Shown one piece after another: positions 15,098-15,235 of a stretch of 15,235 nt of DNA. The position numbers and the translations under genes were made by a program. Source of the stretch: JASJHI01 sp965371355 (GTDB taxonomy: Bacteria > Actinomycetota > Acidimicrobiia > Acidimicrobiales > Ilumatobacteraceae). The stretch lies in contig CBDUYD010000069.1 in the NCBI GenBank assembly GCA_965371355.1, positions 1 to 15,235 of the forward strand. Reading direction: 5' to 3'. The notes under the pieces were generated by a model. The model was not told the origin of the DNA, ran no database searches, and was given only the letters and a program-made list of their open reading frames with translations. Within the stretch, counting starts at the first letter, position 1. Each line of letters begins with the position of its first letter.

Positions 15098-15235
15098 TCA
15101 GCGATCGGATCGTTCTCGATCGGCTCGCACGGCCGCGACCAGCGCACGATGATCGTCAGCCGTGAGCCTCGGCCCGGAATCTTGTTCGATCTCGTCGAAG
15201 AACTCCGCCATCGTGGTCTCGGGGTTGTCGGCTGA
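15098..15235 (-). CDS. Probable antitoxin upstream of the PIN toxin (5' partial)
   Basis: The last 45 residues are visible (SADNPETTMAEFFDEIEQDS, then GPRLTADDHRALVAAVRADR, then ERSDR). The acidic, helical C-terminus and the position 10 bases before the PIN-domain start match antitoxins of VapBC modules. The DNA-binding N-terminus lies beyond the window edge, so the family cannot be named. If the final M (residue 9 here) were the start, the product would be only 37 residues, so the upstream start is more likely. Confidence 0.6.
   Translation of the reverse strand, partial: SADNPETTMAEFFDEIEQDSGPRLTADDHRALVAAVRADRERSDR

Overview
The window comes from a high-GC bacterium with an actinobacterial look. 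The signs are an F420 (Ddn-type) nitroreductase-family protein, TANNNT boxes placed just upstream of ATG starts as in leaderless genes, an LPxTG surface protein, and several PIN-domain toxin-antitoxin modules. An acidimicrobial-type actinobacterium would fit, but the sequence alone does not fix the genus.

Layout. Positions 1-4842 hold the 3' part of a very large sortase-anchored surface protein: DUF11-like and SpaA-like domains, then ten ~105-129 residue modules that each begin K-x-W and carry one Cys pair, and an LPATG sorting signal. Converging on it is a protein with a C-terminal excisionase-type HTH (4891-5637, minus). Divergent from that is a lipoprotein HtrA-like serine protease (5794-7428, plus), followed by an MFS transporter (7627-8835, plus). 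Converging on the transporter is a two-gene minus-strand operon: a DUF3179 protein (9398-10492) and a five-helix membrane protein (8841-9401), joined by an ATGA overlap. Next come a vapB-vapC pair (10608-11218, minus), an SDR oxidoreductase (11301-12074, minus) and a divergent Ddn-family protein (12317-12787, plus). A probable RidA remnant lies at 12983-13099, then a four-helix membrane protein (13125-13634, plus), a tandem SnoaL-like protein (13713-14477, minus), and a second PIN toxin (14608-15087, minus) with the 3' end of its probable antitoxin running off the window.

The main discovery is in the DUF3179 gene. A conventional reading breaks it into two pieces at a TGA (10040-10042). The two pieces are in the same frame, and the TGA sits exactly where the family has the first Cys of its CPLC motif, giving U-P-L-C. 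From 14 nt after the TGA there is a perfect 8-bp hairpin with a GGUC-type apical loop, at nearly the spacing of the E. coli fdhF SECIS. I interpret the locus as one selenoprotein gene with a predicted redox-active Sec-x-x-Cys motif, not as a pseudogene. No selenocysteine machinery genes lie inside the window.

The other genes look like an accessory mix (surface adhesion, envelope proteolysis, transport, detoxification-type redox enzymes, toxin-antitoxin modules). Apart from the two-gene DUF3179 operon and the TA pairs, the sequence gives no evidence that they act in one pathway.
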